DNA from: CAXBDP01 sp963974465
Lineage (GTDB): Bacteria > Bacteroidota > Bacteroidia > Cytophagales > Cyclobacteriaceae
Direction: 5' to 3' (one strand)
DNA length: 64,000 nucleotides
NCBI GenBank assembly: GCA_049340005.1
Contig: JBMPIY010000012.1
The translations under genes and the position numbers were made by a program. Below the pieces are notes generated by a model that saw only the letters and a list, made by a program, of their open reading frames with translations, searched no databases and was not told the origin of the DNA. Shown here piece by piece: positions 17,319 through 24,830 of the stretch (position 1 is its first letter; the number at the start of each line of letters is the position of its first letter).

Positions 17319-18467
17319 ATGATTAAGTCATTCCTTGGAATAATAATTTCGCTACTCATTACTTTTCAAGTAAACGCTCAACAAATCCAAACTGGAGCGG
17401 AGCAAATGAACGAATATTTACCGATGCTTCAAGGTAAAAATGTGGGAGTGATCGTAAATCATACTTCAACCATTGGCCAGACGCATCTAGTAGATTCATT
17501 ACTAACGAGAGGAATTAGAATAAGAAAAATATTCGCTCCCGAACATGGCTTTAGAGGCGAAGCTGAAGCAGGCGAAACAGTAAAATCCGGTATCGATACA
17601 AAAACAGGTTTACCGATTATCTCACTTTATGGTTCCAACAAAAAACCAAGCATAGCACAACTGGAAGGAATCGACATCTTGATATTTGACATTCAAGATG
17701 TGGGAGTTCGCTTTTACACCTATATAAGTACTATGCATTATGCGATGGAAGCTGCTGCTGAGCAAAACATCCCATTTATGATCCTCGACCGGCCAAACCC
17801 ATTGGGAGATTATATAGATGGTCCGGTACTGGAAATGCAACATTCTTCCTTTGTAGGCATGCACCCGATTCCTGTGGTTCATGGTCTTACTGTTGGAGAG
17901 CTCGCCCAGATGATAAATGGAGAAGGCTGGTTGAACAAGAAAGCAAAGGTTGATTTGACTATAATCAAAACCAAAAACTACACTCATCAAAGTAAATTTG
18001 AGTTACCCATAAAGCCAAGTCCAAATTTGCCGAATTATCAATCTATCAGACTGTACCCTTCCTTATGTTTTTTTGAAGGAACGGATATTTCAGTAGGAAG
18101 AGGAACCATGGAGCCTTTTCAAATAATAGGCTTTCCAGATAAAAAGTATGGTGATTTTTCATTCACTCCAGTAAGTATTGAAGGAATGTCCAAAAATCCT
18201 CCACAAGAAAATAAAATTTGCTATGGTTTAGATTTGCGGGAGGTAAATCCACCTACCAAATTAGATTTAGAATACCTCATTAGCTTTTACAATATATCTG
18301 GAAAAGGTGAAGCATTCTTCAACAACTACTTCCTGAACCTCGCTGGCACTAAAGTTTTGAAACAACAAATCCTTGATGGCATGTCGGCCGAAGCTATTCG
18401 AAGTAGCTGGAGTCCAGCCCTAGATAGCTACAAAAAAATGAGAAGCAAATATTTACTTTATCCTTGA
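17319..18467 (+). CDS. DUF1343 / NamZ-like exo-beta-N-acetylmuramidase, secreted
   Basis: A 382-residue secreted protein with a clear signal peptide ending near VNAQQ (residues 1-21). It belongs to the DUF1343 family, some members of which are exo-N-acetylmuramidases (NamZ) that release MurNAc from peptidoglycan fragments. Conserved pieces are VGVIVNHTSTIG, FAPEHGFRGEAEAGE, IFDIQDVGVRFYTYISTMHYAME, ILDRPNPLGDYIDGP and FEGTDISVGRGTMEPFQIIG. A cell-wall recycling role in the periplasm follows from the family, not from neighbours. The start MIKSFLG at 17319 gives a normal signal peptide; the frame is open upstream to 17271. Confidence 0.85.
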   Translation: MIKSFLGIIISLLITFQVNAQQIQTGAEQMNEYLPMLQGKNVGVIVNHTSTIGQTHLVDSLLTRGIRIRKIFAPEHGFRGEAEAGETVKSGIDTKTGLPIISLYGSNKKPSIAQLEGIDILIFDIQDVGVRFYTYISTMHYAMEAAAEQNIPFMILDRPNPLGDYIDGPVLEMQHSSFVGMHPIPVVHGLTVGELAQMINGEGWLNKKAKVDLTIIKTKNYTHQSKFELPIKPSPNLPNYQSIRLYPSLCFFEGTDISVGRGTMEPFQIIGFPDKKYGDFSFTPVSIEGMSKNPPQENKICYGLDLREVNPPTKLDLEYLISFYNISGKGEAFFNNYFLNLAGTKVLKQQILDGMSAEAIRSSWSPALDSYKKMRSKYLLYP

Positions 18468-18561
18468 TCTTAATTTATAGCTTTTACCATTTGACTAATA
18501 TTGATATTGTCTAATTGTATTTCTTAGTACATTAGGGAAATAACCACAACCCTAAACTATT

Positions 18562-19794
18562 ATGAAGAGAACAATTATTTCAACCCTAGCATTATGCTTC
18601 TTTGCATATATAGGATTTTCTCAGCCCGTTCCTCAAAAAAACTACGCACTTATTAATGGACATGTAGTAGATGCTGTGAATGAGAGAATTTCAGAAAATA
18701 CAATGGTGCTTGTTTCCAATGGCAAAATTGAACGACTAGTACCCAACAACAATACTCCTCCTGCCGGATATGATATAATCGATTTGGAAGGTAGGTACAT
18801 CCTTCCAGGCATGATGGATGCACACACACATTTGAATTCACTTGCTTCTGCCAGAAGAGCTTTGCATTCCGGTGTAACAACTGTAAGAAGCTCTAGTGTG
18901 CCATTTTTTCAAGATGTTAGCATAAAACGCCTCGCCGATGAAGGACGAATTGCTGGCCCCGACATGGTGCCTTGCGGCGTATTTGTTTCCCCTGATTTAG
19001 GAGATACCGTGTTGGCAGATCCAGAATTAGCGAGCCTTTTCGATGGAGTCACCACAGAAGAAGCATTGAAATTATTGGTTAATATCAATATAGATCGTGG
19101 CGTTCAAGTAATTAAAACAAGAGGGACAGAACGTGCTGGACTTCCCGATACTGATCCAAGGAAACAAACTTACACTGAAGCACAATTAAAAATTGTAATT
19201 GACGAAGCAGCAAAAAGAAATGTGCCTGTTCAAATTCATGCTCATGGAGATGAAGGTGCTTATGCTGCTGTAAAAGCTGGCGCATTGAGTATTGAACATG
19301 GTACGTATTTGAGTGAAAGAACATTGAAGCTGATGCAAGAAAAAGGCTGCTATTTGGTGCCAACATTTAGCACTGTTTATGATCTGACTCAACCAGGCGG
19401 TGATTATGACGATCCTATTTTAAGAAATCGTGGCAGACATATGTTACCTGCATTGAAAGAAACAGTGTTGAAAGCACGTGAATTGGGCGTAACTATAGTT
19501 ACTGGTGCCGATACTGGGTATGGACCGTATAGCCTCACTAGAGTAAGCCATGAAATCACATTCTATGTAGAGATGGGATTTTCTCCATACGAAGCCATCC
19601 GTACTTCAACTGTAAATGCAGCCAAATTGCTTGGTATCGCTGACAAAACAGGCAAATTAGAGCCCGGTTTCGAGGCCGATTTGATCGTAGTGAATTCAAA
19701 TCCTATAGAAAACATATTGGCTATTCAAGATGTATTGCTGGTATTAAGCAATGGCAGAATGGGCATGAATAGAATGCCATTTGGTATAGAGTAA
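18562..19794 (+). CDS. Secreted amidohydrolase (imidazolonepropionase-like)
   Basis: A 410-residue metal-dependent amidohydrolase with a signal peptide (about residues 1-20, ending FSQP). It has the metal-binding HTH in MMDAHTHLNSLASARRALHSGVTTVR, then the second-shell KTRGTERAG region. The later ligands are HAHGDEGAYAAVKAGALSIEHG and TGADTGYGPYSL (catalytic Asp). The tail ADLIVVNSNPIENI is usual for the group. Relatives include dipeptidases and imidazolonepropionase-like enzymes; the substrate is not predictable. A second, clearly diverged member of the family lies at 35223. Confidence 0.84.
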   Translation: MKRTIISTLALCFFAYIGFSQPVPQKNYALINGHVVDAVNERISENTMVLVSNGKIERLVPNNNTPPAGYDIIDLEGRYILPGMMDAHTHLNSLASARRALHSGVTTVRSSSVPFFQDVSIKRLADEGRIAGPDMVPCGVFVSPDLGDTVLADPELASLFDGVTTEEALKLLVNINIDRGVQVIKTRGTERAGLPDTDPRKQTYTEAQLKIVIDEAAKRNVPVQIHAHGDEGAYAAVKAGALSIEHGTYLSERTLKLMQEKGCYLVPTFSTVYDLTQPGGDYDDPILRNRGRHMLPALKETVLKARELGVTIVTGADTGYGPYSLTRVSHEITFYVEMGFSPYEAIRTSTVNAAKLLGIADKTGKLEPGFEADLIVVNSNPIENILAIQDVLLVLSNGRMGMNRMPFGIE

Positions 19795-19825
19795 AATTTT
19801 GTTGGAATAAGGTATCTTCAAAACC

Positions 19826-19833
19826 TACCTTTG
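19826..19833 (+). promoter_or_regulatory. -7 promoter element of fmt, 6 bases before the ATG
   Basis: TACCTTTG is a perfect TAnnTTTG. The fmt ATG follows at 19840, so the transcript would be leaderless or nearly so. TTGG at 19802-19805 could serve as a weak -33 element with a 20-base spacer. Confidence 0.55.
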
Positions 19834-19839
19834 TACTGT

Positions 19840-20760
19840 ATGAATAAAGATTTGAAGATAGTTTTTTACGGCACACCGGAATTTGCAGTTCCAAGTTTAC
19901 AAATACTAGTAGAAAATGGTTGGCAAATAGCTGGCGTCGTTACGGCGCCAGACAAGCCACAAGGTCGCGGGAGGAAGATCAACCACTCTCCTGTTAAGGA
20001 ATATGCATTGCAGTCTGGCCTACAAATTCTACAACCAACAAATCTAAAAAGCCCAGAATTCCAAAACCAACTCCAAGAAATAAATCCAGATTTACAGATC
20101 ATTGTAGCCTTTAGGATGCTGCCTGAAAGCGTTTGGAGCTATCCGAGGCTGGGAACATTTAACCTGCATGCATCTTTGCTTCCAGCATATCGAGGAGCCG
20201 CACCTATCAATTGGGCAATCATCAACGGTGAGAAACAAACCGGATTGACAACATTCTTTCTACAACATGAAATCGATACAGGAGAAGTAATTTATCAAGA
20301 AGTAGAACCGATTTCAGAAGATGATAATGCAGGAACACTTTATGAAAGATTGATGAACAAAGGGGGGACTTTGGTTCTTAAAACTGTGGAAGCAATTGCT
20401 GAACACAGGGTTGAGACGAAGCCACAAATCTACAATACAGGCTTTCCAAAAGCCCCAAAATTATTCAAAGAGAATTGCCAAATTGACTGGACAAAATCGG
20501 CTAAGGAAATTTACAATTTCATTCGAGGCTTGAGCCCTTACCCTACTGCATGGACTAGAATAAAAGATGCTGTTTGTAAAGTCTATAAATCATCATATGA
20601 ATTAGTTAAGCAAAACTATCCTCCCGCACATATCGAAACGGATAATAAAAATTACATTAAAGTTGCTTGTAAAGATGGATGGGTAATTCTAGAAGAAATA
20701 CAAATGGAGGGGCGAAAGAAAATGAATGTTCGAGAGTTTCTAAATGGTTATAATTTATGA
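19840..20760 (+). CDS. fmt: Methionyl-tRNA formyltransferase
   Basis: Formylates the initiator Met-tRNA using 10-formyltetrahydrofolate, 306 residues. The N-terminal formyltransferase domain has IVFYGTPEFAVPSLQIL, APDKPQGRGRKINHSPVK, and the catalytic region LGTFNLHASLLPAYRGAAPINWAIINGEKQTGLTTF with Asn, His and Asp in the expected places (HEIDTGEVI). The C-terminal domain has IRGLSPYPTAWT. The start at ATG 19840 was preferred over an in-frame TTG at 19831 that lies inside the -7 box. It overlaps folA by the ATGA tetranucleotide, so two folate-linked genes are translationally coupled. Confidence 0.95.
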   Translation: MNKDLKIVFYGTPEFAVPSLQILVENGWQIAGVVTAPDKPQGRGRKINHSPVKEYALQSGLQILQPTNLKSPEFQNQLQEINPDLQIIVAFRMLPESVWSYPRLGTFNLHASLLPAYRGAAPINWAIINGEKQTGLTTFFLQHEIDTGEVIYQEVEPISEDDNAGTLYERLMNKGGTLVLKTVEAIAEHRVETKPQIYNTGFPKAPKLFKENCQIDWTKSAKEIYNFIRGLSPYPTAWTRIKDAVCKVYKSSYELVKQNYPPAHIETDNKNYIKVACKDGWVILEEIQMEGRKKMNVREFLNGYNL

Positions 20761-21254
20761 AAAAGACAATTGTAGTAGCTTGCTCCATTAATAACGTAAT
20801 TGGAAAAGACAATCAATTAATTTGGCATATGCCTGCTGATTTGAAATTTTTCAAGGCCACAACTATGGGTCATCATCTACTCCTGGGTCGCAAAACTTTT
20901 GAATCCATGGGTGGACCTTTACCTGGCCGAACTTCAATCGTAGTAACAAGCAACGAAGAATATGTGGTTCCAGAAGGTCACTTTGTAGCCAATAGCATCG
21001 AAGAAGGAATTTCCATTGCAGAGTCTCTCAATCTAGAACAATTGATGATATTAGGAGGTGCGCGAGTATATGAACAAACCATCGAAATCGCAGACGAAAT
21101 AATCCTTACAGAAATAAAATCGGAGTTTGATGGAGATGCATTCTTCCCAAAAATAGACAGTAATAAATGGGAGCTTATCTGGCATGAACGACATGAAAAA
21201 GATCAGAAAAACAGTTATGACTACGAATTCAAGAAATATTTGAAAAAAAATTGA
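20757..21254 (+). CDS. folA: Dihydrofolate reductase
   Basis: Reduces dihydrofolate to tetrahydrofolate with NADPH; 165 residues. It has VVACSINNVIGKDNQLIWHMPADLKFFK, MGHHLLLGRKTFESMGGPLPGRTSIVVT, LMILGGARVYEQTI and a C-terminal HEKDQKNSYDYEFKKYL. The start overlaps fmt by four bases. The last 57 bases of this gene are partly repeated 1106 bases downstream in the second copy of the large direct repeat. The gene therefore marks the left boundary of a tandem duplication. Confidence 0.95.
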   Translation: MKKTIVVACSINNVIGKDNQLIWHMPADLKFFKATTMGHHLLLGRKTFESMGGPLPGRTSIVVTSNEEYVVPEGHFVANSIEEGISIAESLNLEQLMILGGARVYEQTIEIADEIILTEIKSEFDGDAFFPKIDSNKWELIWHERHEKDQKNSYDYEFKKYLKKN

Positions 21255-21291
21255 AAATAATTTATTGACAATCACTGCATAAACGACAATA

Positions 21292-21324
21292 AAAAGGCCT
21301 TTAGGAATTACCTGAAGGCCTTTT
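21292..21324 (+). terminator. Hairpin terminator after folA
   Basis: AAAAGGCCTT (21292-21301) pairs with AAGGCCTTTT (21315-21324), extended inward by AGG/CCT. A T-run follows on the plus strand and an A-run precedes it, so it could work both ways. Confidence 0.8.
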
Positions 21325-21349
21325 GCATTTACTTATAATAACTTTATGA

Positions 21350-21430
21350 CATGAACAACATTATTAGGTTGTGAACGACATTTTTTTAGTCATAAACGCT
21401 TGTGTAATCGAAATGAACATACTATATTTG
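21350..21430 (+). promoter_or_regulatory. Promoter with phased repeat array, secreted-protein gene 1
   Basis: Four direct copies of a CATRAACRAC-like element have their TGAAC/TAAAC cores at 21352, 21372, 21393 and 21414, i.e. 20, 21 and 21 bases apart (two helical turns). The -7 box TATATTTG (perfect TAnnTTTG) is at 21423-21430, with CTTG at 21399-21402 as a possible -33 element (20-base spacer). The array thus covers the face upstream of and across the promoter, as expected for a cooperative activator or repressor. Confidence 0.6.
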
Positions 21431-21449
21431 ATTCATAAATCAGAAAGAC

Positions 21450-22067
21450 ATGAAAAATATCTTCACACCTGCTCTAGTAATCGCTTCTCTTATCACTTTC
21501 AGTGCTAGCGCTCAATTCTCAGGATTGAATGCTTCAACTGCAATTACAAAAGTGAATAGCGAAACAATTGCTACTGCTTCTGGTGCTACTAGCATCACTA
21601 TGGATGTTGAGATCAACGAAGAGTCTAACTGGTTCACCGCTTTCTTGAATGACTACGCTGCTCTTGGTGATGTAGATGGAAATGCTAAAATCCAAGGTGT
21701 TGTAATCACAATGGAAAAAACCAACAATGCTGACGAAGTAATTTATGATGACGTTGTTAAGTTGTTTGTTCCGGCTTCTTTAACTTTTGACGGTGCGAAA
21801 AATCAAACGGCTGAAAGATCTGATTTAGTGTCAGCTAACAAAGCATCAATTGCTCCTTGGGCTGCAGGTTCTCAGAAAGTTGCTTACGGTACAGCTTACG
21901 ACAACTGGGGACTAGACAATGTATCTCTTAATGACCTAAAAGAATTTGGTTTAGGTATCGAATTCAAAGCTGATTCTAACACTACGATCAACGTATCAAA
22001 TATCAAAGCAACAATCTTCTTATCAAACGGCACTTCAACGCAAGTTGCTGTAAATAGCTTCAGATAA
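21450..22067 (+). CDS. Secreted protein of unknown function, paralog 1
   Basis: 205 residues with a clear signal peptide (KNIFTPALVIASLITFSASA, cleavage before QFSG). The mature part is about 185 residues, looks beta-rich and acidic, and has no cysteine. Features shared with the other two paralogs are NWFT near residue 60, DYAALG, NAKIQGVVITM, YDDVVKLFVPASL, KNQTAERSDLVS, PWAAG, YGTAYDNWGLDNV and GIEFKADSNT, with a final SFR. I do not recognise the family. It has its own promoter array and terminator, so it is monocistronic. It differs from paralog 2 by one residue (Leu versus Phe near residue 192). Confidence 0.8.
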   Translation: MKNIFTPALVIASLITFSASAQFSGLNASTAITKVNSETIATASGATSITMDVEINEESNWFTAFLNDYAALGDVDGNAKIQGVVITMEKTNNADEVIYDDVVKLFVPASLTFDGAKNQTAERSDLVSANKASIAPWAAGSQKVAYGTAYDNWGLDNVSLNDLKEFGLGIEFKADSNTTINVSNIKATIFLSNGTSTQVAVNSFR

Positions 22068-22090
22068 GACTAGTCTTTACAAATATTCTA

Positions 22091-22117
22091 AACCGACATT
22101 AACGTCGGTTTTTTTAT
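22091..22117 (+). terminator. Terminator after paralog 1
   Basis: AACCGAC-ATTAAC-GTCGGTT (perfect stem) followed by a run of T. Confidence 0.85.
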
Positions 22118-22297
22118 GCCCAAAAATTAGTCAGGATTATTTGGTAATTGGCTACCAGAGCATATTGACTTTGGCCTTATCTATATTCCCTCACCTTCTA
22201 TTTTGTACTAGTAAGAAGCCTTCAAAATCAAATTTCCAAATGCTTAATAGCCTCTAATCAATACCCATAATTTGAGATATTGGCAATCCTTAAAAAA
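22118..22297. other. Unassigned spacer between the two repeat copies
   Basis: About 180 bases with no start-to-stop frame of note, no hairpin and no counterpart after copy 2. It separates the copy 1 terminator from the folA-tail remnant that opens copy 2. I see nothing further in it. Confidence 0.5.
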
Positions 22298-22360
22298 CAT
22301 GAAAAGCATCCGAAAAACGGTTATGACTATGAATTCAAGAAATATTTGAAAAAAAATTGA
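22298..22360 (+). pseudogene. folA 3'-end remnant
   Basis: In-frame sequence ends HEKHPKNGYDYEFKKYLKKN then stop, matching the last 20 residues of FolA with three residue changes (Asp to His, Gln to Pro, Ser to Gly). There is no upstream FolA body. Two of the five base changes are silent, so this tail looks like a divergent but once-functional folA allele rather than decayed sequence. Confidence 0.75.
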
Positions 22361-22397
22361 AAATAATTTATTGACAATCACTGCATAAACGACAATA

Positions 22398-22430
22398 AAA
22401 AGGCCTTTAGGAATTACCTGAAGGCCTTTT
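22398..22430 (+). terminator. Terminator, repeat copy 2
   Basis: Identical to the hairpin at 21292-21324, shifted by 1106 bases; here it has no complete gene upstream. Confidence 0.75.
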
Positions 22431-22455
22431 GCATTTACTTATAATAACTTTATGA

Positions 22456-22536
22456 CATGAACAACATTATTAGGTTGTGAACGACATTTTTTTAGTCATA
22501 AACGCTTGTGTAATCGAAATGAACATACTATATTTG
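22456..22536 (+). promoter_or_regulatory. Promoter with phased repeat array, secreted-protein gene 2
   Basis: Exact copy of 21350-21430: four CATRAACRAC-like elements at 20-21 base steps and a TATATTTG -7 box at 22529-22536. Confidence 0.6.
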
Positions 22537-22555
22537 ATTCATAAATCAGAAAGAC

Positions 22556-23173
22556 ATGAAAAATATCTTCACACCTGCTCTAGTAATCGCTTCTCTTATC
22601 ACTTTCAGTGCTAGCGCTCAATTCTCAGGATTGAATGCTTCAACTGCAATTACAAAAGTGAATAGCGAAACAATTGCTACTGCTTCTGGTGCTACTAGCA
22701 TCACTATGGATGTTGAGATCAACGAAGAGTCTAACTGGTTCACCGCTTTCTTGAATGACTACGCTGCTCTTGGTGATGTAGATGGAAATGCTAAAATCCA
22801 AGGTGTTGTAATCACAATGGAAAAAACCAACAATGCTGACGAAGTAATTTATGATGACGTTGTTAAGTTGTTTGTTCCGGCTTCTTTAACTTTTGACGGT
22901 GCGAAAAATCAAACGGCTGAAAGATCTGATTTAGTGTCAGCTAACAAAGCATCAATTGCTCCTTGGGCTGCAGGTTCTCAGAAAGTTGCTTACGGTACAG
23001 CTTACGACAACTGGGGACTAGACAATGTATCTCTTAATGACCTAAAAGAATTTGGTTTAGGTATCGAATTCAAAGCTGATTCTAACACTACGATCAACGT
23101 ATCAAATATCAAAGCAACAATCTTCTTCTCAAACGGTACTTCAACGCAAGTTGCTGTAAATAGCTTCAGATAA
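22556..23173 (+). CDS. Secreted protein of unknown function, paralog 2
   Basis: 205 residues, identical to paralog 1 except for Phe in place of Leu in the segment ATIFFSNGTS. Same signal peptide, promoter array and terminator. Having two virtually identical complete transcription units suggests either a very recent duplication or gene conversion that keeps the copies alike. A gene-dosage benefit is possible, but the function is unknown. Confidence 0.8.
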   Translation: MKNIFTPALVIASLITFSASAQFSGLNASTAITKVNSETIATASGATSITMDVEINEESNWFTAFLNDYAALGDVDGNAKIQGVVITMEKTNNADEVIYDDVVKLFVPASLTFDGAKNQTAERSDLVSANKASIAPWAAGSQKVAYGTAYDNWGLDNVSLNDLKEFGLGIEFKADSNTTINVSNIKATIFFSNGTSTQVAVNSFR

Positions 23174-23197
23174 GATTTAGTCTTTACAAATATTCTA

Positions 23198-23224
23198 AAC
23201 CGACATTAACGTCGGTTTTTTTTA
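23198..23224 (+). terminator. Terminator after paralog 2
   Basis: AACCGAC-ATTAAC-GTCGGTT stem followed by eight or more T, as after paralog 1. Confidence 0.85.
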
Positions 23225-23376
23225 TGCCCAAAATTCAGCAAGCTAAATTAGCCGCAACTCTAAAGTGAATTGCATTCCCGCAACTCTTCATAATTAAACC
23301 TTCTTCTCTATTTGGGTATTTAATACAACTAAGTATTATGCTTTGATACACCACTAAAAGAAATTATTATTTTGAG

Positions 23377-23426
23377 TAAACAACAACATTAATGACACAA
23401 ACAACGTTATTATATACATAAACAAC
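23377..23426 (+). promoter_or_regulatory. Phased repeat array upstream of paralog 3
   Basis: Cores TAAAC, CAAAC and TAAAC start at 23377, 23398 and 23419, each followed by AAC; the spacing is exactly 21 bases twice. The best-preserved copy is CATAAACAAC at 23417-23426. The flanking DNA is otherwise unlike the promoters of paralogs 1 and 2, so the array has been conserved while the surroundings diverged. No perfect -7 box is evident between the array and the ATG at 23472. Confidence 0.55.
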
Positions 23427-23471
23427 AATTTAAATTGCTGTTTATCAATCTTAACTCTTAATTGTACTGTC

Positions 23472-24092
23472 ATGAAAACTTTACTCACTTTCGCACTATT
23501 TCTTACAAGCTTATTCACCTTCAACGCATTTGCTCAGATGAATAGTTTGAGCTCTGCAACCGCAATAGCTAAAGTAGAAGTTGATGATTTGGCAATTGTT
23601 TCTGGAGCAACGGCAATCACATTCGACATTGAAAATATTGAAAATGCCAATTGGTTCACAACCCTGATAGATGATTACACAGCACTTGGCTCTTTAAACA
23701 AAAATGCGAAAATTCAAGGTATAGTATTGACAATGAATAAGGTTACTGATACAAATGAAATTATCTATGATGATGTAGTTAAATTATTCGTTCCAACTTC
23801 TTTGAGTTATGACGGTGTTAAAAACCAAACTAATGAGAAGTCTGATCTAGTTTCTGAAAACAAAGCCACTAACGCCCCTTGGAACGCTGGAAAAGAGAAT
23901 GCAAAATATGGTACAGCATTCGATAACTGGGGTTTAGGTAATGTGACTCTTAATGATATTCAACAATATGGACTTGGCATTGAATTTAAGGCAGATTCCA
24001 ACACAGATAAAATTAAACTTACGAATATTAAAGTAACCATTTACTTTGAAAACACAATTGGATCATTAACTAAAGTAAGTAGTTTTAGATAG
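23472..24092 (+). CDS. Secreted protein of unknown function, paralog 3 (diverged)
   Basis: 206 residues with a signal peptide (KTLLTFALFLTSLFTFNAFA, cleavage before QMNS). By eye it shares about 60% of residues with paralogs 1 and 2, including NWFTTLIDDYTALG, NAKIQGIVLTM, YDDVVKLFVPTSL, SDLVSENKA, YGTAFDNWGLGNV, GLGIEFKADSNTD and a C-terminal SSFR. This shows an older duplication before the recent one. It too is monocistronic, with an array upstream and a hairpin terminator downstream. Function unknown. Confidence 0.8.
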   Translation: MKTLLTFALFLTSLFTFNAFAQMNSLSSATAIAKVEVDDLAIVSGATAITFDIENIENANWFTTLIDDYTALGSLNKNAKIQGIVLTMNKVTDTNEIIYDDVVKLFVPTSLSYDGVKNQTNEKSDLVSENKATNAPWNAGKENAKYGTAFDNWGLGNVTLNDIQQYGLGIEFKADSNTDKIKLTNIKVTIYFENTIGSLTKVSSFR

Positions 24093-24115
24093 AATAATTA
24101 TTTTCACGAATTATA

Positions 24116-24143
24116 AATCCGGCTTTCAGTCGGATTTTTTTTT
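24116..24143 (+). terminator. Terminator after paralog 3
   Basis: AATCCG (24116-24121) pairs with CGGATT (24131-24136), followed by a long T-run. Confidence 0.8.
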
Positions 24144-24212
24144 GCTATTCAAGACCCCTCAATCATATCAAGATCAAATATGATAAATACTTTAATAACT
24201 AAAATATTTATT

Positions 24213-24264
24213 GTCGTTAATGTTGTTTTTATGGTTGTTCATGGTTAGTTTTATATTGTTAACA
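24213..24264 (-). promoter_or_regulatory. Phased repeat array in reverse orientation
   Basis: GTCGTTAATG (24213), GTTGTTCATG (24234) and ATTGTTAACA (24255) are reverse-strand versions of the CATRAACRAC element at exact 21-base steps. The middle one is the perfect complement of CATGAACAAC at 21350. No minus-strand gene starts here. Confidence 0.5.
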
Positions 24265-24672
24265 GGATGATTTTGAAAATCAAATAAATCTTTAACAAAA
24301 AAGTCTTCTTGTGGCAGGTTTTGTTACTAGCGGTCTTGACCTAATTTACCCAAAGAAAGTCAGTGCAAACCACAGCATTTTCATTATGCTTTGAATTGTA
24401 TATAAGACTAGATGGTATTGAATTAGTTAGATTTGATTTATCAAGAAGATATATAAACTTTTTATACTAAAAGCACAGTAAATTTAGTTGATTAAAAATA
24501 AGTATCTTATTGTTCAGACAGCTGTAACTGTCGCACATAATAATGACGCTACTTATTGAATATCAGTATATTAATATAGAAATCAACATAACGATTTTTC
24601 ACAGCAATCAAGAAGGAAATACAAAGATAGTTTTGGTGAACTAAATTGTTTCAGGAATCGACAATTTCACCT

Positions 24673-24703
24673 AAAAGGGTTGGCGCAAGTCAATCCTTTT
24701 TTT
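24673..24703 (+). terminator. Orphan terminator-like hairpin
   Basis: AAAGGGTTG (24674-24682) pairs with CAATCCTTT (24691-24699) with one G-U pair, loop GCGCAAGT, followed by a T-run. The nearest upstream gene on this strand (paralog 3) already has its own terminator 530 bases earlier, so this one suggests an unseen transcript. Confidence 0.6.
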
Positions 24704-24816
24704 GTTGCTATAGCTATTACAATCAATATTCATCTTAATTGAAAATAAAATATTAAGCGGGAGGTATAGAATTCCTGCAAACCAAATAAAATTTTATTAC
24801 CGTTCATAGATTTAGG

Positions 24817-24830
24817 CTAACACTTGTTAG
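24817..24830. promoter_or_regulatory. Operator-like palindrome upstream of icmF
   Basis: CTAACA-CT-TGTTAG is a perfect inverted repeat ending 59 bases before the icmF ATG. Its size and symmetry fit a dimeric repressor site, for example TetR or MarR type, but no regulator gene is nearby. Weak evidence. Confidence 0.35.

Larger units (their letters stand above)
21192..22126 (+). repeat. Direct repeat, copy 1 (about 0.93 kb)
   Basis: Copy 1 begins in the folA tail and runs through a terminator, a promoter array and a secreted-protein gene to the following terminator. Copy 2 lies exactly 1106 bases downstream. From 21231 to near the end of the gene I see no difference; two substitutions occur near the gene's 3' end. 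The first 39 bases (folA tail) differ at five positions. Confidence 0.95.
22298..23233 (+). repeat. Direct repeat, copy 2 (about 0.93 kb)
   Basis: Copy of 21192-22126, shifted by 1106 bases. It contains a folA-tail remnant, terminator, promoter array, the second secreted-protein gene and its terminator. The sequence after copy 2 (from about 23234) has no similarity to that after copy 1. Confidence 0.95.

Noticed and set aside
21192..23233. CRISPR or transposon interpretation of the repeat
   Set aside because: The repeats are long, number only two, contain a whole gene and promoter, and have no transposase, terminal inverted repeats or target duplication.
24180..24248. Hydrophobic 22-codon frame in the gene-free interval
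   Set aside because: The frame follows from translating the T/G-rich reverse array; it lacks an upstream promoter and would not be expected to make a stable product.
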